NCBI GenBank assembly: GCA_002352665.1
Contig: DEIV01000096.1
Coordinates: 1-6,924, forward strand
Direction: 5' to 3'
DNA length: 6,924 nucleotides
Origin: Flavobacteriaceae bacterium UBA2765
GTDB lineage: Bacteria; Bacteroidota; Bacteroidia; Flavobacteriales; Flavobacteriaceae
Both the position numbers and the translations under genes were made by a program. This document shows positions 6,584-6,924 of this stretch, piece by piece; the first letter of the stretch is position 1; every line of letters begins with the position of its first letter. The notes under the pieces are model-generated. The model searched no databases, was not told the DNA's origin, and worked only from the letters and a program-made list of their open reading frames with translations.

Positions 6584-6624
6584 CCCTCAAGCCCATCCTA
6601 ATCGGAAGGGCAAGAGGGTTTTAA
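6584..6624. terminator. Intrinsic terminator after the Spy-like gene
   Basis: CCCTC-aa-GCCC (6584-6594) pairs with GGGC-aa-GAGGG (6608-6618), forming two G/C-rich stem segments around a symmetric AA/AA internal loop. The plus strand continues with TTTTAAT. It lies 21 bases after the Spy-like stop, and its T-run overlaps the stop codon of the convergent LysM gene (6621-6623). An A-run at 6573-6577 may give a weaker U-tract for the opposite transcript. Confidence 0.75.
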
Positions 6625-6924
6625 TCTAAATATATTTTCTGACCTACTTCTAGATCATTGTTTTTTAATCCATTTAACCATTTTAACTTATCAATGGTTA
6701 AATTATTGCTTTTTGCCAAAGAATATAAAGTATCTCCTTTGGTCACAACTACATATTTATTTTTAGAAGATACTTTCGGTTTTTCTAATACTTTTCCGGC
6801 ATATAAAAATTTATCATCAAATTTATCATACTTGTGCAAATCGTAAGTTTCTATCAAATCAATTAGTTTATGAGGATACTTTGGATCAGTAGCATATCCC
6901 GCTTTTTCCTGTTTTCGACATAAA
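6621..6924 (-). CDS. Glucosaminidase-LysM cell-wall hydrolase, C-terminal fragment
   Basis: This is the last 100 codons of a gene whose 5' part lies beyond the right edge. The frame stays open to the boundary, so a TTG at 6855-6857 is an internal Leu codon rather than a start. The visible N-terminal part reads KAGYATDPKYPHKLIDLIE, then YDLHKYD. This is the C-terminal end of a FlgJ/AcmA-type endo-beta-N-acetylglucosaminidase domain (GYATDPxY, then a final helix). After a short Lys-rich linker comes one LysM domain, about visible residues 57-99 (YVVVTKGDTLYSLAKSNNLT, then LKWLNGL and LEVGQKIYL), which binds peptidoglycan. Together they indicate a peptidoglycan hydrolase that cleaves glycan strands. 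The catalytic Glu and the signal peptide are outside the window and cannot be checked. Confidence 0.85.
   Translation of the reverse strand, partial: LCRKQEKAGYATDPKYPHKLIDLIETYDLHKYDKFDDKFLYAGKVLEKPKVSSKNKYVVVTKGDTLYSLAKSNNLTIDKLKWLNGLKNNDLEVGQKIYLD

Noticed and set aside
6855..6857. TTG as the start of a small 78-residue LysM protein.
   Set aside because: The same frame stays open to the window edge and encodes the conserved end of a glucosaminidase domain, so the gene is longer and cut by the edge.

Overview
The window looks like ordinary chromosome from a marine-type member of the Bacteroidetes (Flavobacteriia). The DNA is strongly A+T rich and start codons are preceded by A/T-rich leaders with no clear Shine-Dalgarno sequence. 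Several leaders carry the phylum's TAnnTTTG promoter element. One protein ends in a type IX secretion (T9SS type A) sorting domain, and another is a DUF4294 protein, a family I know mainly from Bacteroidetes.

Positions 1-2034 (minus strand) hold a three-gene biotin-dependent acyl-CoA carboxylase operon, transcribed in the order carrier protein (BCCP), biotin carboxylase, carboxyltransferase. Only the first 31 codons of the carboxyltransferase are inside the window. The three genes are packed 6-7 bases apart. The BCCP lacks the N-terminus typical of fatty-acid-synthesis AccB, so the complex is more likely a propionyl-CoA or other acyl-CoA carboxylase; the substrate cannot be settled here. A 244-bp divergent spacer (2035-2278) follows.

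Positions 2279-3973 (plus) encode a large secreted right-handed beta-helix protein with a choice-of-anchor-Q-like end and a T9SS sorting tail. A bidirectional terminator (4007-4042) separates it from a convergent M42 family metallo-aminopeptidase (4041-5129, minus) that keeps all expected metal ligands. The peptidase and a DUF4294 protein (5241-5924, plus) are divergent. Their 111-bp spacer contains two copies of the same -7 element arranged as a perfect 9-bp inverted repeat. Next come a small, very basic exported Spy/CpxP-like protein (6105-6563, plus), a second terminator (6584-6624), and the C-terminal end of a glucosaminidase-LysM cell-wall hydrolase (6621-6924, minus) that runs off the right edge.

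The genes appear to be independent housekeeping or envelope functions. I see no transposase, integrase, CRISPR array, tRNA or rRNA gene, prophage gene or defence cassette, and no convincing new multi-gene system. The points most worth a second look are the unassigned beta-helix exoprotein, the mirrored promoter pair at 5164-5214, and the 5' leader of the Spy-like gene.
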